This document shows, one piece after another, positions 39,715 through 47,434 of a DNA stretch of 64,000 bases. The position numbers and the translations under genes are program-made. The DNA comes from Granulicella mallensis MP5ACTX8 (GTDB lineage Bacteria > Acidobacteriota > Terriglobia > Terriglobales > Acidobacteriaceae): assembly GCF_000178955.2 (NCBI RefSeq), contig NC_016631.1:4340001-4404000 (forward strand). Direction: 5' to 3'. Under the pieces are notes generated by a model. It worked only from the letters and a program-made list of their open reading frames with translations, ran no database searches and was not told where the DNA came from. Every line of letters starts with the position of its first letter. Position 1 is the first letter of the stretch.

Positions 39715-40338
39715 ATGAAGCAGATTCGTGTCCTCCTCGTTGAGGATCATTTTCTAGCTCGCATCGCTTTGCAGTCGGTTCTGGCCGGTCATTCCCAGAT
39801 CCGCGTCATTGGGGAAGCCTCCGATGGAGAGCAAGGCATTGAACTTTACCGGGCCTTGAAGCCCGACGTCGTCGTCCTGGACCTGAGGCTTCCCCGCATC
39901 AGCGGCTTCGACGTGATAACGACGCTACGCAAAGCGCCACGGCCGGCGCGTATCGTGGTGCTCTCCAACTATCACGGGTCAGAGGATATCTATCGCGCCG
40001 TGCGGTCAGGTGCCATGGGTTACCTCACGAAAGATGCCAGCGGAGAGGAGCTGATCAACGCGATTCAGACCGTCGACCGGGATCTGCGCTATCTGCCTCG
40101 CTTAGCCCTGGATCGTCTTGCCGAACGCACGCCCGCTGTCGAGCTAACCCCTCGCGAGAGAGAGGTCCTGATCTGCATCACACAAGGCCGTTCCAACCGC
40201 GAGATCGCGGAGCAACTTCACATCGCTGAAAAAACTGTACGAATCCATGTGTCGTCAGTCCTCGACAAAATGGGGGCGCGTGATCGCACCCAGGCAACAA
40301 TTTATGCGCTGCAACGCGGCTTGGTACACCTCGATTAG
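39715..40338 (+). CDS. NarL/FixJ-family response regulator
   Basis: 207 residues. The receiver domain has acidic Glu10-Asp11, phosphorylation site Asp56 in VVVLDLRLP and the signalling Lys in YLTKDAS. A LuxR-type helix-turn-helix fills about 142-207 (LTPREREVLICITQGRSNREIAEQLHIAEKTVRIHVSSVLDKMG). It is the partner of the kinase at 38391 and, standing between the transporter and the exported enzymes, is the best candidate to bind the TAGG-N8-CCTA element; that link is a guess. Confidence 0.93.
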   Translation: MKQIRVLLVEDHFLARIALQSVLAGHSQIRVIGEASDGEQGIELYRALKPDVVVLDLRLPRISGFDVITTLRKAPRPARIVVLSNYHGSEDIYRAVRSGAMGYLTKDASGEELINAIQTVDRDLRYLPRLALDRLAERTPAVELTPREREVLICITQGRSNREIAEQLHIAEKTVRIHVSSVLDKMGARDRTQATIYALQRGLVHLD

Positions 40339-40432
40339 CCTATGGCCGTCTTATGGGTAGGTACGATCCCACTCCTGGCTGCCATGAACTTCATCCCCAT
40401 TATCTTTACATCCATGTTTGGAGGGTTTCTGC

Positions 40433-41200
40433 ATGTTGAAGCGTAAAAACACGATCGTCCTTGGGCTACTGCTATCAGGCCTGGCAATCACCACCTTTGT
40501 AACTGCGACCCTCTATGCGGATACACCCCTGAGCGCCGCCGACTATGACCACGATCCTGTTCGGCTGTTGCAGGCTTACCGGCACGTTGAAGCGGCCTCC
40601 GTGTCGGACGCGGAAGAGCAGTTACTCCACGAAAGACATTACATGTCGCACAAGATGCAGCCGATCTTTCCAACCAAGTTCGCCGGCGTAGCCCTGACCG
40701 TGTTACTCAAGAAGGAAGAGAACAAGGATCCAAAGGCACTTTCAGGAATGCTCTCTGCAATCGATAGCGGGGGCGCCGGGTCCGTCTATGTCATGAAGGT
40801 CGAAGATGGCGAGGATATCGCAGGCATGGGCGGCTTGATGGGTACAGCCATGTTTTCGCGCGAGTTTGCTGGAGCCGTGGTGGATGGCGGAGTGCGCGAC
40901 CTGCCTCAATTGAAGAAAATCGGCTTCCCCGTTTATTCGACAGGTTCAGTTCCGTCAACTTCGGTATCTCATTACCGTTTTGGCGGAGTGAATGTACCGA
41001 TTGAAGTAGGTGGGACCCTCGTCAATGCTGGAGACATTGTTGTCGCCGATCAGGATGGCGTCGTCATCGTGCCTCGCGCACACGCTACAGCAGTTCTTCT
41101 TCTCGCCCAAAAACTGGACGACAGCGAGCACAGCATGTATCCGTACATCGAGAAGTTTCACTCCATCGTTGAAGCGGTCCGGCAGTTCGGCAGGATTTAA
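40433..41200 (+). CDS. Exported RraA-like protein (HMG/oxaloacetate aldolase family)
   Basis: 255 residues from the ATG at 40433, seven bases after ggaggg. Residues 1-30 form a Sec-type signal or anchor (NTIVLGLLLSGLAITTFVTATLYA). The rest is the RraA / 4-hydroxy-4-methyl-2-oxoglutarate aldolase fold: GMGGLMGTAMFSREFAGAVVDGGVRD with Arg155 and Asp156, the family's substrate and metal residues, then INVPIEVGG-like VNVPIEVGGTLV and GDIVVADQDGVVIVP. Members are metal-dependent aldolases or decarboxylases of 2-keto acids; RraA itself binds RNase E, which would be impossible outside the cytoplasm. Here it could cleave a keto sugar acid made by the PLP enzymes. Confidence 0.82.
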   Translation: MLKRKNTIVLGLLLSGLAITTFVTATLYADTPLSAADYDHDPVRLLQAYRHVEAASVSDAEEQLLHERHYMSHKMQPIFPTKFAGVALTVLLKKEENKDPKALSGMLSAIDSGGAGSVYVMKVEDGEDIAGMGGLMGTAMFSREFAGAVVDGGVRDLPQLKKIGFPVYSTGSVPSTSVSHYRFGGVNVPIEVGGTLVNAGDIVVADQDGVVIVPRAHATAVLLLAQKLDDSEHSMYPYIEKFHSIVEAVRQFGRI

Positions 41201-41377
41201 TACCAACCCCATATACGCCATTTGACCTAGTTCTATACCAAGCTTCTGACCGATGACAGCTTGAACAAAAGGTCTTCCAATAGGTGCAGCTAATTCGAAC
41301 GATGAATTAGCTGTATCTATTTCCCGTGTATTTTTCTTTTTCAGACGCATTGCCCACTGTAGAGCCGGAGGGTTTTC

Positions 41378-42682
41378 TTGCCGATTTTGAAAGAGCCATC
41401 CACCGAACCGTTCTCTCGCCGTCGCTTCTTTGGCTGGACGAGCTCCCTAATCGCGTCTTTGGGTATTCCCTCTTTCGCGGAGTCCGCAAAGCTGACGCCC
41501 CCAGAGACCACAGGTGGCGAAGATTATTACGACAAACTCGGCGTCCCTAAGATCATTAACGCCGCTGGCACCTATACGACCCTGACCGCAGCCTGCATGC
41601 CCCCGGTGGTTCTGGCCGCAGTTCAAAAGGCAGCGCTTCACCCGGTTCGTCTCCATGATCTGCAGATCAATGCCGGTGAATACATTGCGAAGCGCCTCAG
41701 GTGCGAAGGCGCAGTTGTCACTTCCGGAGCATCAGGGGCCATCAGCCTGGCCACTGCAGCCTGCCTGCAATACGCGAACAAGATCGATCCTCTGGCCATG
41801 CCCCAGGCCATAAGCGGCTTGAAGAATCAAGTCATCGTTCAAGCTGCACATCGCTACGGCTACGACCATGCCATGTTCCTTTGTGGCGCCCGCGTCACAG
41901 AGGTCGTTACACTCGACGACTATAAGCGAGCCTGTGCCAGCGGCACAGCCATCATGACAAACTTCTTCAATGCTGCAGAGGAGGAAGTTGGCTTTGCCGG
42001 AACTGCCCAGATAGGCCGCGAAGAGTGGCTAAGGATTGCGCACGAATACAACATTCCCTGCCATCTCGATGCGGCCGCCGACATGCCACCTATTTCCAAT
42101 TTATGGAAATATACCGGCATGGGTTTCGATCTCGTCTCTTTTTCTGGCGGAAAAGGTATGCGGGGCCCTCAGAACGCTGGTCTACTATTGGGCAAAAAAC
42201 ATCTCACGGACCTGGTGAACGAGAATAATAATCCGGCCGATGGCGTCGGCCGCGGCATGAAAGTAGCCAAGGAACAGATTGTGGGGATGGTCGCGGCAGT
42301 GGACTGGGTGCTGTCACACACCGAGGAATCCATGCAAGGCGATTACCAAAAGCGAGCCGACCTGATTGCTGCTGCCGTAAAAGACATCCCATCGGTCACT
42401 ACCGAAATTGTAGTTCCCCGAATAGCAAACCACGTTCCGCATCTGTTGATACGGTTTGATCCCGTTATCACGCAGACAACAACCAGCGAAATTGTTCAGC
42501 ATCTTCGCATGGGTAGCCCTTCCATTGAGCTCAACCCCAACACGGGTGGGAAGCCCAACCAGGGCATACCCTCAAGCGCTAACACTCTTGTCGTTGGAGT
42601 CTGGATGCTGCAGCCCGGGGAAGATAAGGTCGTGGGTCAGCGCTTGAAGGAAGCCTTCAATAAGCCAAAGAACCACGTTTGA
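41378..42682 (+). CDS. Tat-exported PLP-dependent SelA/DgaE-like enzyme (copy 2)
   Basis: 434 residues from a TTG at 41378 with cggaggg five bases upstream; no early ATG exists. Tat signal FSRRRFFGWTSSLIASLGI. The same fold as the gene at 34085: TSGASGAISLATAACL, HRYGYDHAMF, Asp231 in HLDAAADMPP and Lys259 in SFSGGKGMRGPQNAG. It lacks the basic insert of copy 1. Relatives eliminate ammonia from 2-amino-2-deoxy sugar acids. It is followed 71 bases later by the exported amidohydrolase, as SelA-related and EF_0837-type amidohydrolase genes are in other bacteria. The gap before it (41201-41377) carries a half-site, ccatttgaCCTAG, at 41218-41230. Confidence 0.8.
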   Translation: MPILKEPSTEPFSRRRFFGWTSSLIASLGIPSFAESAKLTPPETTGGEDYYDKLGVPKIINAAGTYTTLTAACMPPVVLAAVQKAALHPVRLHDLQINAGEYIAKRLRCEGAVVTSGASGAISLATAACLQYANKIDPLAMPQAISGLKNQVIVQAAHRYGYDHAMFLCGARVTEVVTLDDYKRACASGTAIMTNFFNAAEEEVGFAGTAQIGREEWLRIAHEYNIPCHLDAAADMPPISNLWKYTGMGFDLVSFSGGKGMRGPQNAGLLLGKKHLTDLVNENNNPADGVGRGMKVAKEQIVGMVAAVDWVLSHTEESMQGDYQKRADLIAAAVKDIPSVTTEIVVPRIANHVPHLLIRFDPVITQTTTSEIVQHLRMGSPSIELNPNTGGKPNQGIPSSANTLVVGVWMLQPGEDKVVGQRLKEAFNKPKNHV

Positions 42683-42753
42683 TTCTTCGCACTACCCTTG
42701 CGAGCCAACTTCGGCTCCTGACCCTGGAATGTTTTTGTAGAGAGGCTTTTATT

Positions 42754-44160
42754 GTGATACGACTGATCAAAAATACGGCTGCCTGTTGTGCTTTGATGAT
42801 TTCGATGGCTCTTCCTGCGCAGGAAGTCCCTAAGATCAAACCAATCCCTCCCAACCCTCTTCCTTACGATCTTCTATTGAGGCATGGGCACCTTCTTGAC
42901 GATCGAAACCATATCGACGGCCTGCGCGATATCGCCATAAAGGACGGTAAGGTTGCTGCGGTTGCCGCTCATCTTGATCCGTCCAAGGCGCTCAAAACCA
43001 TCGACGTAAAAGGCTTATACGTTACGCCAGGACTGATTGACCTCCACACTCATGTGTTTACCGGAACGGGAGAGCGCGGCTCCTATGCGGGAGACCTTTC
43101 CGTCTATCCGGATGGCTTTACGTTTCGCAATGGCGTCACAACGATCGTCGATGCCGGAAGCTCCGGTTGGAAGAACTTTGACGACTTCAAAGCCAAGATT
43201 ATCGATCGCTCGAAGACTCGTGTCCTCGCGGAGCTCAACATCGTCGGTTCAGGCATGCGTGGGCCGCTCTTCGAAAACAACATTGACGACATGGACGGGC
43301 AACTAACGGGCGAGAAGGCAAAGCAGTTTCCCGGCGTCATCGTGGGCATCAAAAGCGCACATTTCACGGGGCCCGAGTGGAAGCCTTACGATCAGGCCGT
43401 CATCGCCGGCAACATAGCGAACCTCCCCGTCATGATCGACTACGGCGTCCGCCGGATTGAACGGCCTCTTATTGAACTAGTCTCAACGCATCTGCGGCCT
43501 GGCGACATCTATACGCATTGTTTCTCCGGCCTTCGCGGAGAGCAGAATCCTGTTACCGGTCTGGCTTCAGAGTCTCTACTCGTCATGCGCAAGCGCGGAA
43601 TCTATTGCGACGTAGGTCATGGAGGTGGGTCATTTTCCTGGACTGTGGCCGCGCCTATCGTTCGCTCCGGCTATCTGCCTGACTCTATTTCGACCGATCT
43701 GCATGTTGACTCTATGAATAGCAGCATGAAAGACATCTTGAATGTAGCCGACAAGTTCCTGGCGCTCGGCGAAACGATCCCACAAGTGATAGCTCAGATG
43801 ACTTCGCATCCGGCCCATGAGATCGAACAGGAGCAGCTCGGAAATCTCTCGGTCGGCTCCGTGGCCGACGTTGCAGTCCTGTCTGTCGAAAGAGGGAACT
43901 TTGGCTTTGTCGATATGTATGACACCAAAATGATGGGTACTCGGCGGCTCGTATGCGAACTAACGGTGCGAAACGGCAAAATCGTCTATGACCTGAACGG
44001 CATTTCCTCAGACATGTGGAATGCAACGAAACATTCATCAGACGAGCGTCTGGCGGGGCATTGGACAAGCTTCAACGAGAGGCCCTTTGGAGCATCGCGA
44101 GGTCAGCGTTTCCCGCAATCGACGCCTGTTGGTCAACCTATTCCGGCCCCAGCGAAGTAA
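42754..44160 (+). CDS. Exported metal-dependent amidohydrolase/deacetylase (EF_0837-like)
   Basis: 468 residues from the GTG at 42754, eight bases after agagg, because it opens a signal peptide (to ALPAQ). The amidohydrolase metal centre is complete: His98 and His100 in LIDLHTHVF, the carboxylated-lysine candidate Lys200 in VGIKSAHF, His255 in IYTHCFSG, His289 in DVGHGGG and Asp315 in STDLHVD. Close relatives cluster with SelA-like enzymes and keto-acid aldolases in Enterococcus and Aeromonas and are thought to deacetylate amino acids or amino sugar acids. Here it may remove the N-acyl group before the PLP enzyme acts. Last gene of the run from 37032. Confidence 0.82.
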   Translation: MIRLIKNTAACCALMISMALPAQEVPKIKPIPPNPLPYDLLLRHGHLLDDRNHIDGLRDIAIKDGKVAAVAAHLDPSKALKTIDVKGLYVTPGLIDLHTHVFTGTGERGSYAGDLSVYPDGFTFRNGVTTIVDAGSSGWKNFDDFKAKIIDRSKTRVLAELNIVGSGMRGPLFENNIDDMDGQLTGEKAKQFPGVIVGIKSAHFTGPEWKPYDQAVIAGNIANLPVMIDYGVRRIERPLIELVSTHLRPGDIYTHCFSGLRGEQNPVTGLASESLLVMRKRGIYCDVGHGGGSFSWTVAAPIVRSGYLPDSISTDLHVDSMNSSMKDILNVADKFLALGETIPQVIAQMTSHPAHEIEQEQLGNLSVGSVADVAVLSVERGNFGFVDMYDTKMMGTRRLVCELTVRNGKIVYDLNGISSDMWNATKHSSDERLAGHWTSFNERPFGASRGQRFPQSTPVGQPIPAPAK

Positions 44161-44250
44161 ACCCTGAAAAGGCCTAATATCAAGTCAGGTGTTTGCGTTT
44201 CGGGAGCTACCACCCGCAGTTGATCTAAGACTTCCGATAAAAGGAGCGCC

Positions 44251-44676
44251 ATGAAGAAAGCTCGTTTCGTGATTGCCATGGCGCTTTCTGCTTCCATGCT
44301 CGCTTCTCAACCTGTGCCGGTTACTGTTGGATGGTCGACCCTGAAGACCTTGAACTCGGCGCAGCAGAGCTCTCCAGCACGAGCACTCGACAATCAGCTG
44401 GTTTCCATCCCAGGCTTCATGGTGCCATTAGAAGACGACGCCGACCAGGTGACCGAGTTCCTCCTTGTACCGTTCGCAGGCGCATGTATCCACGTTCCTC
44501 CTCCGCCCCCGAATCAAATGGTCTACGTAAAACTGCAGCACAATCAAAAAGCGAAGATGTCATTCGCGGAACCGATCATGGTCACGGGACATCTGCATGT
44601 CGCTACGGTGGACAGCCCCTACGGAGATGTCTCCTTCAGCATGGACGGCGACGCTGTGCGTCCTTACGAGCAGTAA
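44251..44676 (+). CDS. DUF3299 exported protein
   Basis: 141 residues with a signal peptide (about 1-20) and an aaggag site upstream. The DUF3299 signature is clear: IPGFMVPLEDDADQVTEFLL then PFAGACIHVPPPPPNQMVYV, with an invariant Cys and His. The family's biochemical role is not known, but the gene is regularly followed by a MacB/LolCDE-like ABC transporter, as here (28 bases). In Pseudomonas aeruginosa a comparable cluster (PA4063-PA4066) responds to zinc shortage, so metal handling in the envelope is possible. I see no Zur-type palindrome upstream. Confidence 0.85.
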   Translation: MKKARFVIAMALSASMLASQPVPVTVGWSTLKTLNSAQQSSPARALDNQLVSIPGFMVPLEDDADQVTEFLLVPFAGACIHVPPPPPNQMVYVKLQHNQKAKMSFAEPIMVTGHLHVATVDSPYGDVSFSMDGDAVRPYEQ

Positions 44677-44703
44677 TGCAGCCAAGTGGAGCACTCCAGG
44701 CCT

Positions 44704-45435
44704 ATGACCTACGACGATGCGATCCAACTCCGAGACGTCAGGTTCTCTTACAAACCGGATTCACTCACTCTCGGTATCGATGAACTCACAATCGCGTCGG
44801 GGCGCCGCGTCTTTCTGCACGGCCCATCCGGAAGCGGTAAGACGACACTACTGTCTATTATTTCAGGAGTGCTGACGCCCCAAAGTGGCTCAGTCCACAT
44901 CGTTGGGCAGGACTTGAAGAAGCTTTCGGCTTCCGGTCGCGATACGCTGCGTGGCTCTCGCATCGGATACATCTTTCAAGGCTTCAACCTTATCCCTTAT
45001 CTGACCGTCGCAGAAAATATCGCCCTGCCCTGCCAGCTTCATCCGATCCGACGCAATCGCATCAGCGCCGCCACGGTGAACAGCGAAGTTGCACGACTGG
45101 CTAGACGGCTTGAGATCCATACACATCTTGACGCTCCCGTGACCGAGCTCTCCACAGGCCAACAACAGAGGGTCGCTATCGCCCGTGCCATTATCGGGTC
45201 GCCGGAGCTGGTCATCGCCGACGAACCCACTTCGTCGTTGGACACAGACCGGCGTGAAGCGTTTCTCGATTTGCTGAACGAAGTGATCACCGACGCTATT
45301 CGCCAGGACAACTCGAAGACCACACTTCTTTTTGTCTCGCATGATCGATCCCTCGCCAATCACTTCGATGAGTCGATATCGCTCGAAGAGATTGCGACAA
45401 CACATCGTCCGGAGAGCAAACATGATCTTGCTTAG
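44704..45435 (+). CDS. ABC transporter ATP-binding protein (LolD/MacB type)
   Basis: 243 residues from the ATG at 44704 (a GTG lies six codons earlier). Walker A GPSGSGKTT, signature LSTGQQQRVAIARAI, Walker B LVIADEPTSSLD and the switch His in VSHDRS are all intact. It powers the FtsX-like permease encoded next, with which it overlaps by 14 bases. Such pairs move lipoproteins or drive periplasmic partners rather than pumping small solutes; with the DUF3299 protein it forms a three-gene unit. Confidence 0.9.
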   Translation: MTYDDAIQLRDVRFSYKPDSLTLGIDELTIASGRRVFLHGPSGSGKTTLLSIISGVLTPQSGSVHIVGQDLKKLSASGRDTLRGSRIGYIFQGFNLIPYLTVAENIALPCQLHPIRRNRISAATVNSEVARLARRLEIHTHLDAPVTELSTGQQQRVAIARAIIGSPELVIADEPTSSLDTDRREAFLDLLNEVITDAIRQDNSKTTLLFVSHDRSLANHFDESISLEEIATTHRPESKHDLA

Positions 45436-46675
45436 GCTGGCTCTCAAGTCGCTCCGCGCTCGCACCCTCACAACGACGCTTACCGTGTTCTCCATCGCCC
45501 TGTCGGTCATGCTGCTTGTCGGTGTCGATCGCCTGCGCGATGCAGCCCAAGCCGGCTTCTCTGGCACCTTGTCCCATACCGACCTGATCGCCGGTGCTCG
45601 TGGGGGAGATCTTCCTCTACTTCTCTCCAGCGTCTTTCATATTGGGAATGCTGCAAATAGTGTCTCGTGGGATACCTACCAGCATTTCGCACATCACCCG
45701 GCCGTAGCGTGGACAATCCCAATATCGATGGGAGACTCCTTTCACGGCTATCGTGTTGTAGCCACAGACGACAACTTTTATAAGCACTATCAATACCACC
45801 GCACGAAATCACTTGAACTAGCGCAGGGCCATACTCCAGAGGCGCTCTTCGACCTCGCCATAGGCTCAGAGGTTGCGAGGCGTCTCAACCTTCATCTTGG
45901 GCAGCAGATCACGCTGGCACACGGCATAGAAGAGAAGTCAGTTCTCAATCACGCGAACACCCCCTTTACGATTGTGGGCATCCTGGCGTCTACATCTACT
46001 CCTGTCGACCAGGCTCTCTACATCACGTTACTCGGCGACGAAGCCATGCACTTCGGCTGGACCGACGGCACACCACCTGCGATCGGTGAGGCCGTCCCCA
46101 AGCTCGACCCCTCCAAGCTCAAGGTCGATGAGGTTACAAGTTTCCTTATCGGCACGAAGTCTCGCATCAGCACACTTTATCTGCAACGCGAGATCAATAC
46201 GTTCAAGCCAGAACCACTCACGGCCATTATTCCAGCCTATACATTGCAGCAACTCTGGAGCCTGCTCGATTACGCTGACACCGCGCTCTCGCTGGTTTCG
46301 GTTGCTGTTCTCATCGTAGGTCTCCTGGCTATGCTGATCGCACTCTACACCGCGTTGAATGAGCGGCGGCGAGAGATTGCAATTCTGCGGGCCGTTGGTG
46401 TCCACGCACGACAGATCTTCCTTCTTTTTCTGCTTGAATCCATGCTGATTGCCGCTGCCGGAACAGCCCTGGGCATAGGAGCCGTCTACGCGATGCTCTT
46501 TCTGCTTCGCGGAGCGATTGAAAGCCATACAGGCCTCCCGATCGCCCTCGTCGGCCTTTCGCTTCGGGTCGAGATCTATGCGATAGGCACGATCGTCCTG
46601 GCAGCGCTTCTGGGCTTGATTCCCGCCGCTCGCGCCTATCGCAACTCACTCGTAGATGGCCTGAACGCTCGCTAA
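45422..46675 (+). CDS. ABC transporter permease, FtsX/MacB type
   Basis: 417 residues from the ATG at 45422, after ggagag. The layout is one N-terminal helix (about 15-37), a periplasmic domain of some 230 residues and three C-terminal helices (SVAVLIVGLLAMLIALYTAL, LLESMLIAAAGTALGIGAVY, YAIGTIVLAALLGLIPAARA), the FtsX pattern; NERRREIAILRAVGVH is the coupling helix that meets the ATPase. It is translated with the ATPase gene and closed by a terminator. Confidence 0.9.
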   Translation: MILLRLALKSLRARTLTTTLTVFSIALSVMLLVGVDRLRDAAQAGFSGTLSHTDLIAGARGGDLPLLLSSVFHIGNAANSVSWDTYQHFAHHPAVAWTIPISMGDSFHGYRVVATDDNFYKHYQYHRTKSLELAQGHTPEALFDLAIGSEVARRLNLHLGQQITLAHGIEEKSVLNHANTPFTIVGILASTSTPVDQALYITLLGDEAMHFGWTDGTPPAIGEAVPKLDPSKLKVDEVTSFLIGTKSRISTLYLQREINTFKPEPLTAIIPAYTLQQLWSLLDYADTALSLVSVAVLIVGLLAMLIALYTALNERRREIAILRAVGVHARQIFLLFLLESMLIAAAGTALGIGAVYAMLFLLRGAIESHTGLPIALVGLSLRVEIYAIGTIVLAALLGLIPAARAYRNSLVDGLNAR

Positions 46676-46677
46676 AA

Positions 46678-46703
46678 AGCTGTGCCTCCTGAGAGGCACA
46701 GCT
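46678..46703. terminator. Terminator between the ABC permease and RidA genes
   Basis: AGCTGTGCCTC at 46678-46688, loop CTGA, complement at 46693-46703. An AAAA run precedes it, so it should act on both convergent genes, on the minus strand with TTTT. Confidence 0.88.
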
Positions 46704-46726
46704 CGATGCTTTGCACTTCTAAGCAG

Positions 46727-47212
46727 CTAGATATAAGCGATCAGGTCGATCTCAACGAGAGATCCTCCCGGGATGCCTCCGGCGGGCGCGACAGTCGTAC
46801 GCACGGGCGGCACCTTCCCCCAGCGTCCTGCGTAAACGGTGTTCATCTTGGCCCAGTCGTTGATGTCATTGAGGTAGACATTAACCTTCAGCACCTTTTC
46901 CATAGAAGAACCCGCACCGATCAGGTTCTTCTCCAGTTCATCGAGAACATGCTTTGTATGCTCCTCGATTGTCCCGGTGAAATGTGCACCTACACCGGCC
47001 AGAAATAACAGGTTGCCATACGAAACGGCCCCTGAAAATAGTGGCGGAGCGGCAGCCGGATCGACATTCTTGTTTGCCGGATAGGACTTCTTCTCAAGCT
47101 TGCCGGTGGTTTGCGCTTCAGCCGGGGCCATTGCGATGACTCCTCCAGCGGCAACGGCGGCTACCTTAGCGGCGTTCTTCAGTAGACCTCTACGTGATGG
47201 ACCTGACATCAT
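46727..47212 (-). CDS. Tat-exported RidA/YjgF-family protein
   Basis: 161 residues. A Tat signal (PSRRGLLKNAAKVAAVAAGGV to APAEAQ) precedes a complete RidA domain: LFSGAVSYGNLLFLAGVGA, ISDA-like ANKNVDP, KVNVYLNDINDW and the substrate-binding Arg in PPVRTTVAP, then GSLVEIDLIAYI. RidA enzymes hydrolyse reactive enamines and imines released by PLP-dependent lyases, normally in the cytoplasm. An exported copy near two exported PLP enzymes suggests it clears their intermediate in the periplasm. A relative that acts on another substrate cannot be excluded. Confidence 0.88.
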   Translation of the reverse strand: MMSGPSRRGLLKNAAKVAAVAAGGVIAMAPAEAQTTGKLEKKSYPANKNVDPAAAPPLFSGAVSYGNLLFLAGVGAHFTGTIEEHTKHVLDELEKNLIGAGSSMEKVLKVNVYLNDINDWAKMNTVYAGRWGKVPPVRTTVAPAGGIPGGSLVEIDLIAYI

Positions 47213-47381
47213 ATTCTCCTTCTGGAAAGACTATGGGTTGGTGAAAGCCTTCGGAAGCAATCAGGCCTTCGTTGAAGGAACTGCTCGTTCAATACTATCT
47301 TCTGATTACTCGAAGGACTTGAGATCTAAACGCAACAAACTACGTGCAGAGCTTTAACTTAAGTAGATTGAGGAAAACGGA

Positions 47382-47405
47382 CTGCCGAGAAGTTTCTCTC
47401 GACAG
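47382..47405 (-). terminator. Possible terminator of the second TonB receptor gene
   Basis: CTGCCGAGA at 47382-47390 pairs with TCTCGACAG at 47397-47405 with one mismatch; on the minus strand a weak T-rich tract (cgttttcc) follows. It is 30 bases past the stop. Confidence 0.45.
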
Positions 47406-47434
47406 CCACAGGTTAATACAACAGAGGGAGGGAG

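Noticed and set aside
44161-44250. Zur box upstream of the DUF3299 gene
   Set aside because: I looked for an AT-rich Zur-type palindrome because related clusters respond to zinc; none is present.
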